From assembly GCF_048593165.1 (NCBI RefSeq), contig NZ_CP184271.1: DNA of 64,000 bases. One strand, 5' to 3'. This document shows positions 27,792-36,188 of the stretch, piece by piece (within the stretch, counting starts at the first letter, position 1; each line of letters starts with the position of its first letter). The translations under genes and the position numbers were made by a program. Origin of the DNA: Pectobacterium sp013449375. Its GTDB lineage: Bacteria > Pseudomonadota > Gammaproteobacteria > Enterobacterales > Enterobacteriaceae. The notes under the pieces were generated by a model that did not search any database, was not told where the DNA came from, and saw nothing but the letters and a program-made list of their open reading frames with translations.

Positions 27792-27884
27792 AGCGAAACG
27801 TTTCGATAGCGATCACATTTTTTTTATATCTTCGTTGCCTTTCTCTCTTCTTTTTCTAGAATGTTATTAGCGAAACGTTTCGCT
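27792..27884 (+). promoter_or_regulatory. rbs operon control region: two RbsR-type operators, promoter and CRP-like site
   Basis: Two copies of the LacI-type palindrome AGCGAAACGTTTCG(C/A)T lie at 27792-27807 and 27869-27884, centres 77 bp apart. The downstream copy is a perfect palindrome 15 bp from the rbsD ATG and just after a promoter with TTGCCT (27835-27840) and TAGAAT (27857-27862), 16 bp apart. TTCGA-N6-TCACA (27802-27817) is a plausible CRP site overlapping the upstream operator. Repression by RbsR, encoded at the end of the operon, is inferred; the pair could allow DNA looping. Confidence 0.8.
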
Positions 27885-27898
27885 GGTGGGGTGAAAAG

Positions 27899-28318
27899 AT
27901 GAAAAAAGCAGCATTATTGAATTCAGATATTTCTTCCGTGATTGCTCGACTGGGCCATACTGATAGCCTTGTTATTGGTGATGCGGGTTTACCGATTCCT
28001 GAAACAACGACGCGTATCGATCTGGCGTTGACGCACAACGTGCCGACATTTTTGCAGGTGGTGAGTGTGGTCACCAGTGAAATGCAGGTTGAGGCCGCTA
28101 TTCTGGCGGAAGAGATAATTGAGAAGAACCCCGCAGTCCATGACGCATTACTCGATCAATTGAAGCAACTTGAACAACACCAGGGAAACTCAATTGCATT
28201 GCACTATGTAAGCCATGAAGAATTTAAAACCCAAAGCGGCAAAAGCCGGGCCATCATTCGCAGCGGAGAGTGTTCTCCGTATGCCAATGTCATCCTTTGT
28301 GCTGGCGTAACGTTCTGA
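27899..28318 (+). CDS. rbsD: D-ribose pyranase
   Basis: Interconverts pyranose and furanose forms of ribose so RbsK receives the furanose. The 139 residues equal the E. coli length; conserved GHTDSLVIGDAGLPIP and the C-terminal GECSPYANVILCAGV are the RbsD/FucU signatures, with the catalytic His in GHTD. GTGGGGTG precedes the ATG. First gene of rbsDACBKR, 7 bp before rbsA. Confidence 0.96.
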   Translation: MKKAALLNSDISSVIARLGHTDSLVIGDAGLPIPETTTRIDLALTHNVPTFLQVVSVVTSEMQVEAAILAEEIIEKNPAVHDALLDQLKQLEQHQGNSIALHYVSHEEFKTQSGKSRAIIRSGECSPYANVILCAGVTF

Positions 28319-28325
28319 GGCATCC

Positions 28326-29831
28326 ATGCAACCTTTACTGCAACTGCAAGGCATCACGAAATCTTTTCCCGGTGTTAAGGCGTTGTCCGGTGCGGCGCTT
28401 AACGTCTATCCAGGAAAAGTGATGGCGCTGGTGGGCGAGAACGGTGCGGGTAAGTCCACCATGATGAAAGTCCTGACCGGGATCTATCGTAAAGATGCCG
28501 GTAGCATCCATTTTCTGGGGCAGGAGGTGGATTTCAACGGGCCGAAAGCGTCCCAGGAAGCAGGTATCGGTATCATCCATCAGGAACTTAACCTGATTCC
28601 CCAGCTTACGATTGCCGAGAATATCTTTCTCGGGCGTGAATTTACCAACCGCTTTGGCCGCATCGACTGGAATAAGATGTATGCGGAAGCCGACAAGCTG
28701 CTAAAGCGCCTTAATCTGCGCTACGACAGCCGTCGTATGGTCGGAGAGTTATCGATTGGCGATCAGCAAATGGTGGAAATTGCCAAGGTGCTGAGCTTTG
28801 AATCGAAAGTCATCATCATGGATGAACCTACCGATGCGCTGACGGATACCGAAACCGCTTCGCTATTCAGTGTCATCAACGAGCTGCAATCTCAGGGATG
28901 CGGCATTGTCTATATTTCCCACCGTCTGAAAGAAATCTTTGAAATCTGCGATGACATTACCGTGTTCCGCGATGGCCAGTTTATCGGCGAGCGTCCGGTC
29001 AGTGACTTAGAAGAAGATACGCTGATTGAAATGATGGTCGGTCGTAAGTTGGAAGATCAGTACCCGCGTTCGAGTAAAGAACCGGGAGAGGTTCGCCTTA
29101 AGGTACAAAACCTGTCTGGGCCGGGCGTTGATAGCGTCAGCTTTACGGTGCGGAAAGGTGAAATTCTGGGCATCGCAGGGCTGATGGGCGCGGGCCGTAC
29201 CGAACTGATGAAGATTCTCTACGGTGCATTGCCGCGCACTGGCGGCAATGTGACGCTTGATGGCCGCGACGTGGTGACCCGAAAACCGCAGGATGGTTTG
29301 GCGAACGGTATCGTTTACATATCGGAAGATCGCAAGCGCGATGGTCTGGTACTGGGCATGTCGGTAAAAGAAAACATGTCGTTAACCGCACTGCGCTATT
29401 TCAGCCATGCGGGCGGTCGTCTGAAACATGCTGAAGAGCAATTAACGGTTGCCGACTTTATTCGCCTGTTCAACGTGAAAACGCCATCAATGGAGCAGCC
29501 TATCGGCCTGCTTTCCGGCGGTAATCAGCAGAAAGTGGCGATAGCCCGCGGCCTGATGACGCGCCCGAATGTTCTGATCCTCGATGAACCGACGCGCGGT
29601 GTCGATGTCGGGGCGAAGAAAGAAATTTATCAGTTAATCAATCAATTCAAAGAAGAAGGGCTGAGTATCATCTTGGTGTCATCCGAAATGCCTGAAGTTT
29701 TGGGAATGAGCGATCGCATCATTGTGATGCATGAAGGGCGCTTGAGCGGTGATTTCCCGATTGAGCAAGCAACCCAGGAAGCACTGATGGCTGCGGCCGT
29801 TGGTAAGCAATACGGCGCAAAGCAGGAGTAA
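28326..29831 (+). CDS. rbsA: Ribose ABC transporter, ATP-binding protein
   Basis: Double ATPase that powers ribose uptake with RbsC and RbsB. The 501 residues contain two ABC domains: Walker A GENGAGKS, signature LSIGDQQ and Walker B VIIMDEPTDA in the first; in the second a degenerate P-loop (GLMGAGRTE), signature LSGGNQQ and LILDEPTRG, as usual for RbsA/MglA proteins. Ends 8 bp before rbsC. Confidence 0.97.
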   Translation: MQPLLQLQGITKSFPGVKALSGAALNVYPGKVMALVGENGAGKSTMMKVLTGIYRKDAGSIHFLGQEVDFNGPKASQEAGIGIIHQELNLIPQLTIAENIFLGREFTNRFGRIDWNKMYAEADKLLKRLNLRYDSRRMVGELSIGDQQMVEIAKVLSFESKVIIMDEPTDALTDTETASLFSVINELQSQGCGIVYISHRLKEIFEICDDITVFRDGQFIGERPVSDLEEDTLIEMMVGRKLEDQYPRSSKEPGEVRLKVQNLSGPGVDSVSFTVRKGEILGIAGLMGAGRTELMKILYGALPRTGGNVTLDGRDVVTRKPQDGLANGIVYISEDRKRDGLVLGMSVKENMSLTALRYFSHAGGRLKHAEEQLTVADFIRLFNVKTPSMEQPIGLLSGGNQQKVAIARGLMTRPNVLILDEPTRGVDVGAKKEIYQLINQFKEEGLSIILVSSEMPEVLGMSDRIIVMHEGRLSGDFPIEQATQEALMAAAVGKQYGAKQE

Positions 29832-29838
29832 GTCAGAC

Positions 29839-30807
29839 ATGAGTTCTCAACCTATCGCGGCAAAACGCTGGTTCAGCAAAGAGTGGTTACTGGAGCAGAA
29901 ATCGCTGATCGCGCTCCTGATCCTGATTGCGGTTGTTTCCGCCATGAGCCCTAACTTTTTTACCCTGAACAACCTGTTCAATATTCTCCAGCAGACGTCG
30001 GTGAACGCCATCATGGCCGTTGGCATGACCTTGGTCATTCTGACCTCGGGCATCGATTTGTCAGTGGGTTCACTGCTGGCATTGACGGGGGCTGTTGCGG
30101 CTTCCATCGTTGGGCTGGAGGTCAATGCGCTGGTGGCTGTGTTTGGTGCGCTGGCGTTGGGGGCGCTGATTGGTGCGGGTACCGGCGTCATTGTCTCCAA
30201 AGGTAAAGTGCAGGCGTTTATTGCTACGCTGGTCATGATGCTGTTACTGCGCGGCGTGACGATGGTCTATACCAACGGCAGCCCGATTAATACCGGCTTT
30301 TCCGATGTGGCGGATGCTTTTGGCTGGTTTGGCATCGGTCGTCCACTGGGGATTCCGACACCAATCTGGATCATGGCTATCGTGTTCGCAGTGGCCTGGT
30401 ACATACTGCACCACACACGCCTTGGACGCTATATCTATGCGCTGGGCGGCAATGAATCTGCTACCCGTTTGTCCGGTATCAGCGTTGATAAAGTCAAAAT
30501 TATTGTCTATTCCCTGTGTGGGCTGCTGTCTGCTCTGGCGGGAATTATCGAAGTTGCACGTTTGTCCTCTGCACAGCCGACGGCGGGGACAGGCTATGAG
30601 CTGGATGCTATCGCGGCTGTAGTATTGGGCGGCACCAGCCTGGCCGGAGGAAAAGGGCGTATCGTTGGTACGTTGATCGGCGCACTTATCCTTGGTTTCC
30701 TCAACAATGGACTGAATTTATTAGGTGTTTCTTCTTACTACCAAATGATCGTTAAAGCAGTCGTCATTTTGCTAGCGGTTCTGGTAGATAACAAAAGCAG
30801 TAAATAA
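29839..30807 (+). CDS. rbsC: Ribose ABC transporter, permease
   Basis: Inner-membrane permease. The start at 29839 (MSSQPIAAKRWFSKEWLLEQ) is chosen over an in-frame opening at 29800 that would overlap rbsA; this gives 322 residues against 321 in E. coli. About eight to ten hydrophobic segments; the conserved GMTLVILTSGIDLSVGS and ELDAIAAVVLGGTSLAGGKG blocks of the RbsC/AraH family are present. Confidence 0.97.
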   Translation: MSSQPIAAKRWFSKEWLLEQKSLIALLILIAVVSAMSPNFFTLNNLFNILQQTSVNAIMAVGMTLVILTSGIDLSVGSLLALTGAVAASIVGLEVNALVAVFGALALGALIGAGTGVIVSKGKVQAFIATLVMMLLLRGVTMVYTNGSPINTGFSDVADAFGWFGIGRPLGIPTPIWIMAIVFAVAWYILHHTRLGRYIYALGGNESATRLSGISVDKVKIIVYSLCGLLSALAGIIEVARLSSAQPTAGTGYELDAIAAVVLGGTSLAGGKGRIVGTLIGALILGFLNNGLNLLGVSSYYQMIVKAVVILLAVLVDNKSSK

Positions 30808-30832
30808 CCTTCATTCACACAGGAATTGAGTT

Positions 30833-31720
30833 ATGAATATGAAAAAGCTGGCTACTCTGGTTTCCGCTGTTGCGCTGAGCGCGACTGTCAGTGCTAATGC
30901 CTTGGCCAAAGATACGGTTGCTCTGGTGGTTTCTACGCTGAATAACCCGTTCTTTGTTTCAATGAAAGAGGGTGCGCAGAAAGAAGCTGATAAACTGGGT
31001 TACGAGCTGATCGTGCTGGATTCCCAGAATAACCCAGCGAAAGAACTGGCTAACGTTCAGGATTTGACGGTACGTGGAACCAAAGTTCTGCTGATCAACC
31101 CGACCGATTCTGATGCGGTCGGTAATGCGATTAAAATGGCGAACCAGGCCAAGATCCCTGTTATTACACTGGACCGCGTTGCCAGCAGTGGTGAAGTGGT
31201 GAGCCACGTGGCTTCTGATAACGCCTTCGGTGGTAAAGTGGCTGGTGACTTCATTGCCAAGAAATTGGGTGAAGGCGCGAAAGTGATTCAACTGGAAGGC
31301 ATCGCCGGAACGTCTGCCGCGCGCGAGCGTGGGGCAGGTTTCATGAAATCTGCTGAGAAAAATAAATTCGCTATGCTGGCCAGCCAACCGGCTGACTTCG
31401 ATCGTACTAAAGGGCTAAACGTGATGCAGAACCTGCTGACCGCGCACCCTGACGTTCAGGCCGTATTTGCTCAGAACGATGAAATGGCGTTGGGTGCACT
31501 GCGTGCACTGCAAACCGCAGGCAAAACAGATGTGCTGGTTGTCGGCTTTGACGGCACGCAGGATGGTGTGAAGGCCGTTGAGTCAGGCAAGCTGGCGGCA
31601 ACGGTTGCTCAGCGTCCTGATCAGATCGGTGTGATCGGTATCGAAACGGCGGCGAAAGTGCTGAAAGGTGAAAAACCTCAGGCCATCATTCCGGTTGACC
31701 TGAAGCTGGTAGCAAAATAA
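30833..31720 (+). CDS. rbsB: D-ribose-binding periplasmic protein
   Basis: High-affinity periplasmic receptor for ribose, also feeding chemotaxis through Trg. The 295 residues have a signal peptide ending ANALA-KDTVAL (about residue 25). Ribose-contacting segments match E. coli closely: STLNNPFFVSM, the SDNAFGG block, GTSAARERG and FAQNDEMALGALRAL. Start MNMKKLATLVSAVA is preceded by AGGA. A hairpin follows the gene. Confidence 0.97.
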   Translation: MNMKKLATLVSAVALSATVSANALAKDTVALVVSTLNNPFFVSMKEGAQKEADKLGYELIVLDSQNNPAKELANVQDLTVRGTKVLLINPTDSDAVGNAIKMANQAKIPVITLDRVASSGEVVSHVASDNAFGGKVAGDFIAKKLGEGAKVIQLEGIAGTSAARERGAGFMKSAEKNKFAMLASQPADFDRTKGLNVMQNLLTAHPDVQAVFAQNDEMALGALRALQTAGKTDVLVVGFDGTQDGVKAVESGKLAATVAQRPDQIGVIGIETAAKVLKGEKPQAIIPVDLKLVAK

Positions 31721-31741
31721 TTAAAGAATAAAGCAGGGCTC

Positions 31742-31764
31742 GCGCCACCCGCTTGTGGTGGCGC
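31742..31764 (+). other. Intercistronic hairpin between rbsB and rbsK
   Basis: GCGCCACC (31742-31749) pairs perfectly with GGTGGCGC (31757-31764), 7-nt loop, followed by ATTATT. It can stabilise the 3' end of the rbsDACB segment so that the binding protein is made in excess. In E. coli the Hfq-bound small RNA RbsZ comes from this end of rbsB, so a similar RNA is possible here (inference). Confidence 0.65.
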
Positions 31765-31791
31765 ATTATTAACGTAGCGGGATTCGACACA

Positions 31792-32718
31792 ATGAAAACG
31801 GGTAAGCTGGTGGTGCTGGGCAGTATTAATGCTGACCATATTCTCAATCTTGAGCAATTTCCCCGTCCAGGCGAAACGGTGATCGGTGAGCAATATAGCG
31901 TTGCTTTCGGTGGGAAAGGTGCCAATCAGGCCGTTGCCGCTGGTCGAAGCGGTGCAGACATCGCCTTTATTGCCTGCGTTGGAGAAGATGATATTGGCAC
32001 CCGTATTTGCCAGCAGCTATCCAAGGACAATATTGATGTTTCCGCCGTCGAGGCTATCTCCGAGGAAACAACCGGCGTTGCGCTGATTTTTGTTAACGCC
32101 GACGCTGAGAATATGATCGCAATTAACGCCGGCGCGAATGCGGCCGTGACGCCTGATTACCTTCACCGTCATCAGCAACACATTATGGATGCTTCCGCGT
32201 TGCTTATGCAGCTTGAGTCGCCGTTAGAAACGGTTCTCGCAGCAGCCAAACTGGCGCATGAATACCAGACGAAAGTGATTCTTAACCCCGCTCCTGCGCG
32301 TGAACTGCCTGATGAGTTGTTGTCGCTGGTCGATATGATCACGCCGAATGAAACCGAAGCGCAGTTCCTGACGGGAATTACCGTTGAGACGGAAGACGAT
32401 GCGGCTCGCGCAGCACAGATTTTGCACGGTAAAGGCATTGAAACGGTTCTCATCACATTGGGTAGTCGTGGTGTATGGTTAAGTGAAAACGGTCAGGGGC
32501 AGAGAATTCCGGGATATCGCGTAAAAGCTGTGGATACTATCGCCGCCGGAGACACGTTTAATGGCGCGCTCGTTACCGCGTTGCTGGAAAATAAGCCCAT
32601 GTCCTCCGCCGTAAAATTTGCCCATGCGGCAGCGGCGATAGCGGTGACTCGCCGCGGTGCTCAGCCCTCTGTCCCATGGCGTGAAGAGATCGACGCATTT
32701 TTGCAAACCCAGGGGTGA
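31792..32718 (+). CDS. rbsK: Ribokinase
   Basis: Phosphorylates ribose to ribose 5-phosphate. The start at 31792 (MKTGKLVVLGSINADH) matches E. coli; the in-frame opening at 31753 would start inside the hairpin and is rejected. The 308 residues carry both PfkB signatures: GGKGANQAVAAGRSG near residue 40 and DTIAAGDTFNGAL with the catalytic Asp near the C-terminus. The stop is 3 bp before rbsR. Confidence 0.96.
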   Translation: MKTGKLVVLGSINADHILNLEQFPRPGETVIGEQYSVAFGGKGANQAVAAGRSGADIAFIACVGEDDIGTRICQQLSKDNIDVSAVEAISEETTGVALIFVNADAENMIAINAGANAAVTPDYLHRHQQHIMDASALLMQLESPLETVLAAAKLAHEYQTKVILNPAPARELPDELLSLVDMITPNETEAQFLTGITVETEDDAARAAQILHGKGIETVLITLGSRGVWLSENGQGQRIPGYRVKAVDTIAAGDTFNGALVTALLENKPMSSAVKFAHAAAAIAVTRRGAQPSVPWREEIDAFLQTQG

Positions 32719-32721
32719 TCT

Positions 32722-33717
32722 TTGGCCACCATGAAAGATGTCGCCCGTCTTGCGGGCGTTTCTACGTCTACTGTATCCCACGTTATCAATAACAATCGCT
32801 TTGTCAGCGATACCATTCGCGAAAAAGTGATGAAGGCCGTTGAGGATCTCAACTATGCGCCGTCTGCGCTGGCCAGAAGTCTGAAAATAAACCAGACCCG
32901 CACCATCGGCATGTTGCTCACTGCCAGTAATAACCCGTTCTATGCCGAAGTGGTTCGTGGCGTAGAGCGTTGCTGTTATGAGCGAGGCTATAGCCTGATT
33001 CTGTGCAACACCGAAGGCGATCGCGACAGAATGAGCCATAGCCTTGAAACGCTCTTGCAAAAGCGGGTCGACGGCGTACTGTTGATGTGCACCGAAAGCC
33101 ATCGCCCTTTGCCCGAAATGATGAGCCGCTATCCTTCTATACCTATGGTCATGATGGATTGGGCTCCCTTTGAAGGCGTCATAGATGTCATTAAAGATAA
33201 TTCTCTGCTCGGTGGCGAGATCGCAACCAATTATCTCATCTCGCGCGGTTATAAAAAGATAGCCTGCATTGCGGGGCCGAAAGATAAAACGACAGCCTAT
33301 AACCGACTGGAGGGCTATCGGCAGGCGATGCAGCTCGCTGGTCTACCCGTTCCCACTGATTATGAAATTTTCGGCGATTTTGAATTTGAAACGGGTTATC
33401 GCGCTATGCAGCAGTTATTAGCGCTGGAAGATAAGCCAGAAGCCGTGTTCACCAGTAATGATGCGATGGCTGTTGGTGTTTACCATGCGCTTTATCAGGC
33501 AGGACTTTCGATTCCTCAAGATATGGCGGTTGTGGGTTACGATGATATTGAACTGGCTCGCTATATGTCCCCACCTCTTACAACGGTTCATCAACCTAAA
33601 GATGAACTTGGCGAACTGGCGGTTGATACACTCTTGTATCGTCTGGAACATCCTAATACCGAGCCGAATGTATTGGTGCTGACGCCTGAATTAATGGTGC
33701 GCCAGTCTGTTAGGTGA
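32722..33717 (+). CDS. rbsR: Ribose operon repressor
   Basis: LacI-family repressor released by ribose. The likely start is TTG at 32722 (MATMKDVARLAGVS), 3 bp after rbsK, as in the E. coli protein; ATG at 32731 is the alternative. The 331 residues have an N-terminal helix-turn-helix (about 4-24, MKDVARLAGVSTSTVSHVIN), hinge, and periplasmic-binding-protein-like effector domain (SNDAMAVGVYHALYQAG). Its predicted operators are upstream of rbsD. The gene is last in the operon, so it is autoregulated. Confidence 0.95.
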   Translation: MATMKDVARLAGVSTSTVSHVINNNRFVSDTIREKVMKAVEDLNYAPSALARSLKINQTRTIGMLLTASNNPFYAEVVRGVERCCYERGYSLILCNTEGDRDRMSHSLETLLQKRVDGVLLMCTESHRPLPEMMSRYPSIPMVMMDWAPFEGVIDVIKDNSLLGGEIATNYLISRGYKKIACIAGPKDKTTAYNRLEGYRQAMQLAGLPVPTDYEIFGDFEFETGYRAMQQLLALEDKPEAVFTSNDAMAVGVYHALYQAGLSIPQDMAVVGYDDIELARYMSPPLTTVHQPKDELGELAVDTLLYRLEHPNTEPNVLVLTPELMVRQSVR

Positions 33718-33817
33718 GGATTTCGCCCAATTAGCGGCGAAAAATCGGGCATAACGGCGTCTTTTAATGCGCTTTGCTGAAAAAAAACCCACTCGATAAT
33801 TTTTTTGCATTTAGCGC

Positions 33818-33845
33818 TTGTCAGGCGGCGAGAAGTCCCTATAAT
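33818..33845 (+). promoter_or_regulatory. rRNA operon promoter P1
   Basis: TTGTCA (33818-33823) and perfect TATAAT (33840-33845), 16-bp spacer, then a GC-rich discriminator (GCGCCTCC) typical of stringently controlled rRNA promoters. An A/T-rich stretch (33780-33812) is in the place of the UP element. Confidence 0.88.
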
Positions 33846-33923
33846 GCGCCTCCACTGACACGGCAACAGCGACACGCAGTTGTGGTGATAGAAAAAAGAT
33901 TTCATAAAGCAGTCAGTAATGAC

Positions 33924-33951
33924 TTGACTTTAAAGCGGATTAGCATAATAT
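33924..33951 (+). promoter_or_regulatory. rRNA operon promoter P2
   Basis: TTGACT (33924-33929) and TAATAT (33946-33951), 16-bp spacer, about 106 bp after P1, the usual P1-P2 distance. Confidence 0.8.
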
Positions 33952-33981
33952 ATGCAGCCCGCGCCACCGATGAAGTGGCAC

Positions 33982-33994
33982 TGCTCTTTAACAA
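33982..33994 (+). promoter_or_regulatory. rRNA antitermination boxA
   Basis: TGCTCTTTAACAA is the boxA sequence bound by NusB/S10, followed by the GTGTGGGCACTC boxC-like element at 34010-34022. It is the standard 16S leader. Confidence 0.88.
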
Positions 33995-34143
33995 TTTAAT
34001 CAGACAATCTGTGTGGGCACTCACAAGACCGTATCTTAACGATATAAAAAGTCTTGAAGAGTGAACAACAGTAAATTCATTACGAATAAACAGTTTTAAT
34101 TCTTTGAGCATCGCTGACGAGTTCAGCAAATCAAACAAATCTT

Positions 34144-34223
34144 AAATTGAAGAGTTTGATCATGGCTCAGATTGAACGCTGGCGGCAGGCCTAACACATG
34201 CAAGTCGAGCGGTAGCACAGAGG
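34144..34223 (+). rRNA. 16S rRNA, first ~80 nt only
   Basis: The mature 5' end of 16S rRNA (AAATTGAAGAGTTTGATCAT...) is followed perfectly through CACATGCAAGTCGAGCGGTAGCACAGAGG split over the line, and then stops at about 34223. The rest of 16S, the spacer tRNA, and all of 23S are missing, and 5S sequence begins at once. The leader upstream is complete. Either a collapsed rRNA operon in the assembly or a real ~5-kb deletion. Confidence 0.9.
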
Positions 34224-34225
34224 TT

Positions 34226-34345
34226 TGCCTGGCGGCGATAGCGCGGTGGTCCCACCTGACCCCATGCCGAACTCAGAAGTGAAACGCCGTAGCGCCGATG
34301 GTAGTGTGGGGCTTCCCCATGTGAGAGTAGGGAACTGCCAGGCAT
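34226..34345 (+). rRNA. rrf: 5S ribosomal RNA
   Basis: A complete 120-nt 5S rRNA from TGCCTGGCGGCGATAGCG to CTGCCAGGCAT, with complementary ends and the conserved CCGAACTCAGAAGTGAAAC loop. It is fused directly to the 5' end of 16S rRNA. Confidence 0.96.
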
Positions 34346-34395
34346 CAAATTAAGCAGTAAGCCGGGGTAATCCGGTGGTTATAGAGAAATTCGGT

Positions 34396-34472
34396 GGAGC
34401 GGTAGTTCAGTTGGTTAGAATACCTGCCTGTCACGCAGGGGGTCGCGGGTTCGAGCCCCGTCCGTTCCGCCA
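34396..34472 (+). tRNA. aspT: tRNA-Asp (GTC)
   Basis: 77 nt, acceptor stem GGAGCGG...CCGTTCC, anticodon loop CTGTCAC (GTC), T-loop GGTTCGAGCC and encoded CCA. Found 50 bp after 5S rRNA, the place of aspT distal to rrnC in E. coli. Confidence 0.97.
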
Positions 34473-34526
34473 CTTATTAAATATTATGCCTGCTAATTTC
34501 AGCAGGCATAATATTAAGCGTAATTT

Positions 34527-34602
34527 AGGGGCGTAGCTCAGTTGGTAGAGCACCGGTCTCCAAAACCGGGTGTCGCGAGTTCGAGTCTCTCCGCCCCTGC
34601 CA
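34527..34602 (+). tRNA. trpT: tRNA-Trp (CCA)
   Basis: 76 nt, acceptor AGGGGCG...CGCCCCT, anticodon loop CTCCAAA (CCA), encoded 3' CCA. It follows tRNA-Asp by 54 bp, as trpT does in E. coli rrnC. Confidence 0.97.
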
Positions 34603-34607
34603 AATAA

Positions 34608-34639
34608 AACCCTTCACGTTATCGTGAAGGGTTTTTTTT
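34608..34639 (+). terminator. Terminator of the rRNA/tRNA unit
   Basis: AACCCTTCACG (34608-34618), loop TTAT, CGTGAAGGGTT (34623-34633), then a run of T to 34639. Starts 6 bp after tRNA-Trp. Confidence 0.95.
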
Positions 34640-34822
34640 GATCTGTACTTTATGCTAGATCCTGTCTCGTATCCTTCTTTCCAATTTCTTCGTTATTTCT
34701 CTCCTCTGGATGCCTAATTAATCTCACGTGTTGTTATTTAATATATAAAATCCTCTAATGTATTGTTGATGGATCGTGCTGATTTAGCTGTAAATATGCA
34801 CAAAATAACCGTAATACCAGGT

Positions 34823-34984
34823 TGTGAACTTGCTCATTCACCTTGTTCGATATTTGAACTAAAACTATCTACAACCTGAGTGAAGGGAAGTTGTTTTTCA
34901 GAACGATCCTTCAGGTGCATTCACTTGTTAGTGATACCTGCCAACATCACATTGGTAGCGCTACAGCAGAAATTCGTAGCGCTA
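34823..34984 (+). promoter_or_regulatory. ytfQ control region with paired GTAGCGCTAC palindromes and a CRP-like site
   Basis: In the ~400-bp spacer before ytfQ, GTAGCGCTAC (34955-34964) and TAGCGCTA (34977-34984) have centres exactly 21 bp apart, two helical turns, which suits a LacI-family repressor with a CG-centred palindrome. TGTGA-N6-TCATT (34823-34838) is a possible CRP site. No regulator gene is adjacent. The rest of the spacer (34640-34820) is AT-rich and I see nothing else in it. Confidence 0.55.
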
Positions 34985-35040
34985 TGCTGTACCTGAAATC
35001 TGACTAAGTAGCTGTAAGACTACACAGGAGGAGTTTAAGT

Positions 35041-35997
35041 ATGTACAGACGTTTACTGGTAGCTGTTGCTGTAAGTACGGCATTATGTGGTGCCGTACAG
35101 GCAAAACCCTTAACTGTTGGGTTTTCCCAGATTGGTTCAGAATCAGGATGGCGCTCTGCGGAGACTAAAGTATCAAAGCAGGAAGCCGAGAAGCGTGGAG
35201 TAACGTTAAAAATAGCGGATGCTCAGCAGAAGCAGGAGAATCAGATTAAGGCTGTACGGTCGTTCATCGCTCAGGGCGTAGATGCCATATTTATTGCTCC
35301 GGTTGTCGCGACAGGATGGGCACCAGTCTTACAGGAAGCTAAAGAAGCAAAAATTCCAGTGTTCCTGCTTGATAGAACGATTGAGGTAAACGATCCATCG
35401 TTGTACGCCGCTGCTATTGCTTCTGATAGCGTCTATGAAGGAAAGGTGGCAGGAGAATGGCTCGTGAAAGAGGCTGCCGGCAAACCTTGTAATGTTGTTG
35501 AGTTACAGGGAACGGTTGGGGCGAGTGTCGCGATAAATCGCAAGAAAGGATTTGCTGAAGGCATAGTATCAGATTCGCAGATAAAAATTATTCGCTCACA
35601 GTCAGGAGACTTTACTCGTAGCAAGGGTAAAGAGGTCATGGAAAGCTTCATTAAAGCCGAGCAGAATGGAAAAAATATCTGTGCAGTTTATGCACATAAT
35701 GATGACATGGCTATAGGCGCTATTCAGGCAATTAAAGAAGCAGGTTTAAAACCAGGTTCACAGATAAAAGTTGTTTCCATTGATGGCGTTCCTGATATTT
35801 TCAAAGCCATGATGAATGGCGAAGCTAATGCTACCGTTGAATTAACGCCCAATATGGCAGGGCCTGCTTTTGATGCTTTATTAGCGATGAAGAAGGATGG
35901 CAAGCAGCCTGAAAAATTCATTCAAACCGAATCACGTTTATTACTGCCTGATACAGCAAAACAGGAATATGAAACTAAGAAAGATCTCGGTTATTGA
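35041..35997 (+). CDS. ytfQ: Galactofuranose-type ABC transporter, periplasmic binding protein
   Basis: Binds galactofuranose (and galactopyranose) in E. coli. The 318 residues equal E. coli YtfQ. Signal peptide at 1-21 (cleavage near GAVQA-KPLTVG). Conserved sugar-contact blocks SQIGSESGWR, APVVATGW, FLLDRTIEV, SQSGDFTRSKGKEVME and YAHNDDMAIGAIQA match the family. AGGAGGAG lies 7 bp upstream of the ATG. In E. coli this operon lies far away near fbp; here it is directly downstream of the rRNA/tRNA unit. Confidence 0.94.
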   Translation: MYRRLLVAVAVSTALCGAVQAKPLTVGFSQIGSESGWRSAETKVSKQEAEKRGVTLKIADAQQKQENQIKAVRSFIAQGVDAIFIAPVVATGWAPVLQEAKEAKIPVFLLDRTIEVNDPSLYAAAIASDSVYEGKVAGEWLVKEAAGKPCNVVELQGTVGASVAINRKKGFAEGIVSDSQIKIIRSQSGDFTRSKGKEVMESFIKAEQNGKNICAVYAHNDDMAIGAIQAIKEAGLKPGSQIKVVSIDGVPDIFKAMMNGEANATVELTPNMAGPAFDALLAMKKDGKQPEKFIQTESRLLLPDTAKQEYETKKDLGY

Positions 35998-36188
35998 TAT
36001 TTATATTATGGACTCATCGTTGATATAAACTTTGCCAAATACCTAGCAGAAATATGAATATGGAAAAGTGGGTTTGCTATGTTTTCTGCACCGTTAAACT
36101 ACGGAACAGTGAATATTGCCAGCCTACTTATCCATAATATTTCTCAGGTATGACGTAGCCTTGTTTAGTTGTTGCATAGGTGATGCTG

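Noticed and set aside
33774..34348. Short open frames across the rRNA promoter region and the 16S/5S stub
   Set aside because: They overlap rRNA leader and rRNA sequence, which explains the conservation; no ribosome sites.
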